Assembly: GCA_025774555.1 (NCBI GenBank) | Contig: JALGVT010000041.1 | Coordinates: forward strand, 1 to 45,018 | Reading direction: 5' to 3' | Length of the DNA stretch: 45,018 nucleotides | Source of the DNA: a candidate division LCP-89 bacterium | GTDB lineage: Bacteria; Electryoneota; B3-LCP | In this document: positions 43,544 through 45,018 of the stretch, one piece after another | Position numbering within the stretch: the first letter of the stretch is position 1 | How the letters are laid out: each line of letters opens with the position of its first letter | Notes under the pieces: model-generated | Told to the model about the DNA's origin: nothing | Seen by the model: the letters and a program-made list of their open reading frames with translations, nothing else | Databases searched by the model: none | Made by a program: the position numbers and the translations under genes

Positions 43544-44881
43544 TCAGCCCTTTATCTCGATATAATAACGGGATTTAAGCTTGTCCAGCCACTGCTGAAA
43601 GGCTTTCTCGCGTTTCGCGCTTAAGACGTATTGAGAAATCTGTTCCCAATCCTGTTCGAGATTTACAGGTCTGGCCTCACGCTTATTTAACAGCTTGCTG
43701 ATATGATAACCATACTGTGTCTTAAATGGTGTGCTTACTTCACCGATCTCCAGTTCTTCGATATGATTGCGGAATTCTTCAGGCATATCCTCCAGGGAAA
43801 ACCACCCTAAGTATCCGTCCCGATTTGCGCTTTCAAGATCAGAGGAGTACTCCTTTGCTGCCTCACCGAAAGACAGCCCCTCCTCGATTTCTACTCTAAG
43901 ATCATTTAGTAATTCGACGACCGGCAGTTCATCGTCATCTGTAATATTCGGAATTACGAGAATATGCGAGGAAAGAATCTTGTTTTCGCGCCGCTCATCT
44001 AATCTTATGATGTGATAACCGAAACGCGTTCTCACCGGGCGAGATATCTCCCCCGGTTCCAGCACATAAGCAGCGTCTTCATAACTCGACAGCAGGTCGC
44101 CTTTTTCAGTCCAGCCGATGCTGCCATACTTTCCCGCAGTGCTTTTATCTTCAGACAAATTCAAGGCTAAACTGTCAAAGGATGCTCCAGCCTTAAGCGC
44201 ATTGTAAATGGAATCTGCAGTTGTATAAGCTCTGGAGTCCGCTAAATCCGAGCTGCCGGTTTCCCGCAAAATATGCGCTATTTCAACAGCATCCGTCATC
44301 TCAGGGAAATTTTCGGGATGCTCTTGGAAGAACTTCTCGATTTCTGTGCGTGATACTCTGATGTCCTGGAGGTATGAATGTTTTACCCGTTCGACCATGA
44401 GGTTCTCTTCGACACTCGTCCGGAAGTCGCGCCGGATGCGTCGTATGGAGTACCCGTACATCTCCTCGAGTTTCTCCTCGGAACCGACATTTTGAATGAT
44501 CATCTGCAGGCGATTCTCAAGCTCTCGATCAACGTCACGCGGCTCAACTATGACTGAATCTTCCTTTGCTTTGGCGAGCAAGATCTTCTGGCTGATCATT
44601 TCGCGGAGTACCTGTTCGCGAAGCTGTTGAAATTTCTGCGGATCCCGCATGACGTCCGAGCCCTGCTGCAGAGCGATGGACTGGGCGTTCTGAAAAACTT
44701 CACTCTCCAGAATAATCTCACTGCCCACTACAGCAATCAGCCGATCTACAACGTCCTCCTCGGATTGAGCCCTGACTGACGTATTCAAAGCAGCAAAGGT
44801 TAAGATGAGTAAAGCACATATTATTCCCTCAATGAAAGAGGGTCGGCTTTGTCTCCGGGGAGTTCTAATTAATAAACCCAT
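43544..44881 (-). CDS. SurA-like periplasmic chaperone / parvulin peptidyl-prolyl isomerase
   Basis: 445 residues. A basic N-terminus and hydrophobic segment (FIEGIICALLILTFAALNTSVRAQ) form a signal peptide. SurA N-terminal chaperone region (VVDRLIAVVGSEIILESEVFQNA...), then two parvulin domains (about 195-300, with GASFDSLALNLSEDKSTAGKYGSIGWTEKGDL and RFGYHIIRLDE; and about 305-410, with GLSFGEAAKEYSSD...GYLGWFSLEDMPEEF and QYGYHISKL), then a C-terminal helix. Role: folding of outer-membrane proteins in the periplasm. No clear ribosome site before the ATG. Confidence 0.92.
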   Translation of the reverse strand: MGLLIRTPRRQSRPSFIEGIICALLILTFAALNTSVRAQSEEDVVDRLIAVVGSEIILESEVFQNAQSIALQQGSDVMRDPQKFQQLREQVLREMISQKILLAKAKEDSVIVEPRDVDRELENRLQMIIQNVGSEEKLEEMYGYSIRRIRRDFRTSVEENLMVERVKHSYLQDIRVSRTEIEKFFQEHPENFPEMTDAVEIAHILRETGSSDLADSRAYTTADSIYNALKAGASFDSLALNLSEDKSTAGKYGSIGWTEKGDLLSSYEDAAYVLEPGEISRPVRTRFGYHIIRLDERRENKILSSHILVIPNITDDDELPVVELLNDLRVEIEEGLSFGEAAKEYSSDLESANRDGYLGWFSLEDMPEEFRNHIEELEIGEVSTPFKTQYGYHISKLLNKREARPVNLEQDWEQISQYVLSAKREKAFQQWLDKLKSRYYIEIKG

Positions 44882-44967
44882 TATTATCGTGTTTTTTTGG
44901 TGATATAATCTAAATTTGTGTAGTTAATTTTCCTGGAAATTGTATATTTCAGGATTCACTGCGATCC

Positions 44968-45018
44968 AGAGGCTGTCTCGAAGACTCTTTTCAATTTTCA
45001 ATTTCTTACTCAAGAATA
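44968..45018. repeat. Possible edge of another repeat copy
   Basis: AGGCTGTCTCGAAGA resembles the AGGCTGTCCCAAAAG ends of the repeats at 21481 and 29531. The window ends before the rest could be seen. Confidence 0.3.

Overview
The window looks like a piece of the chromosome of an uncultured anaerobic bacterium of the FCB group (Cloacimonadota / Marinimicrobia / Calditrichota / Zixibacteria-like). The grounds are a secreted beta-propeller protein ending in a [12 protein letters not shown] C-terminal sorting domain, LVIVD repeats, PEGA proteins and a ferredoxin-dependent central metabolism. The phylum is an inference. The best promoters seen have a sigma70-like TTGACA-17-TATATT form, not the Bacteroidota type.

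Region 1 (about 1-21.4 kb, all minus strand) is a long chain of tightly packed housekeeping and energy genes. In the direction of transcription it runs: a candidate attenuated leader (21.4 kb), a cyclic-2,3-diphosphoglycerate-synthetase-like GTPase, carbamate kinase, succinyl-CoA ligase (sucC, sucD), four-subunit 2-oxoacid:ferredoxin oxidoreductase (delta, alpha, beta, gamma), ndk, 3-hydroxyacyl-CoA dehydrogenase, acetate kinase and an NfnAB-type transhydrogenase. A new promoter then starts yceD-rpmF-plsX-fabH-fabD-acpP-fabF-rnc, the classical phospholipid and fatty-acid cluster but without fabG. After rnc comes a small, visibly AT-rich cassette (STAS-like, GHKL ATPase, DUF4325-like), whose first gene is split by one in-frame TAA. 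Acyl-CoA dehydrogenase and an intrinsic terminator end the chain. Together these genes suggest fermentation or syntrophy based on acyl-CoA, 2-oxoacid and ferredoxin chemistry, with ATP from succinyl-CoA, acetyl phosphate and carbamoyl phosphate.

Region 2 (21.4-29.7 kb, mostly plus strand) has a MATE transporter, the secreted LVIVD/sorting-domain protein, L-threonine aldolase, a YhaM-type exoribonuclease and an M42 aminopeptidase. It is rich in non-coding repeats: two copies of a 140-162 bp element with terminal inverted repeats, small palindromic insertions, CTGA motifs spaced 9-10 bp, and two-hairpin elements. It also holds the remnant of a second sorting-domain gene.

Region 3 (29.7-36.2 kb) holds a release-factor-like GGQ protein, a NYN-domain protein, tRNA-Pro(CGG) preceded by 13 copies of a 7-bp tandem repeat, and a GT2-pcm-membrane protein operon. 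It then has an accessory stretch with unknown genes (a secreted SH3-like protein, a 50-aa protein, and a two-gene plus-strand cassette with a structured 5' leader), followed by a Gfo/Idh/MocA oxidoreductase.

Region 4 (36.2-45 kb, minus strand) is envelope and signalling: two PEGA/membrane proteins, a CHASE4-like sensor kinase with an NtrC-type sigma54 activator, a secreted Ntn-hydrolase-like protein and a SurA-like chaperone. Another possible repeat copy is cut by the right edge.

The points most worth a second look are the nonsense-split STAS-ATPase gene, the structured leader and unknown gene pair at 34.2-35.2 kb, the attenuator-like leader at 21.3 kb, the nearly leaderless yceD promoter, and the family of intergenic repeats. 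Nothing here is proven to be a new system; these are candidates read from sequence alone.
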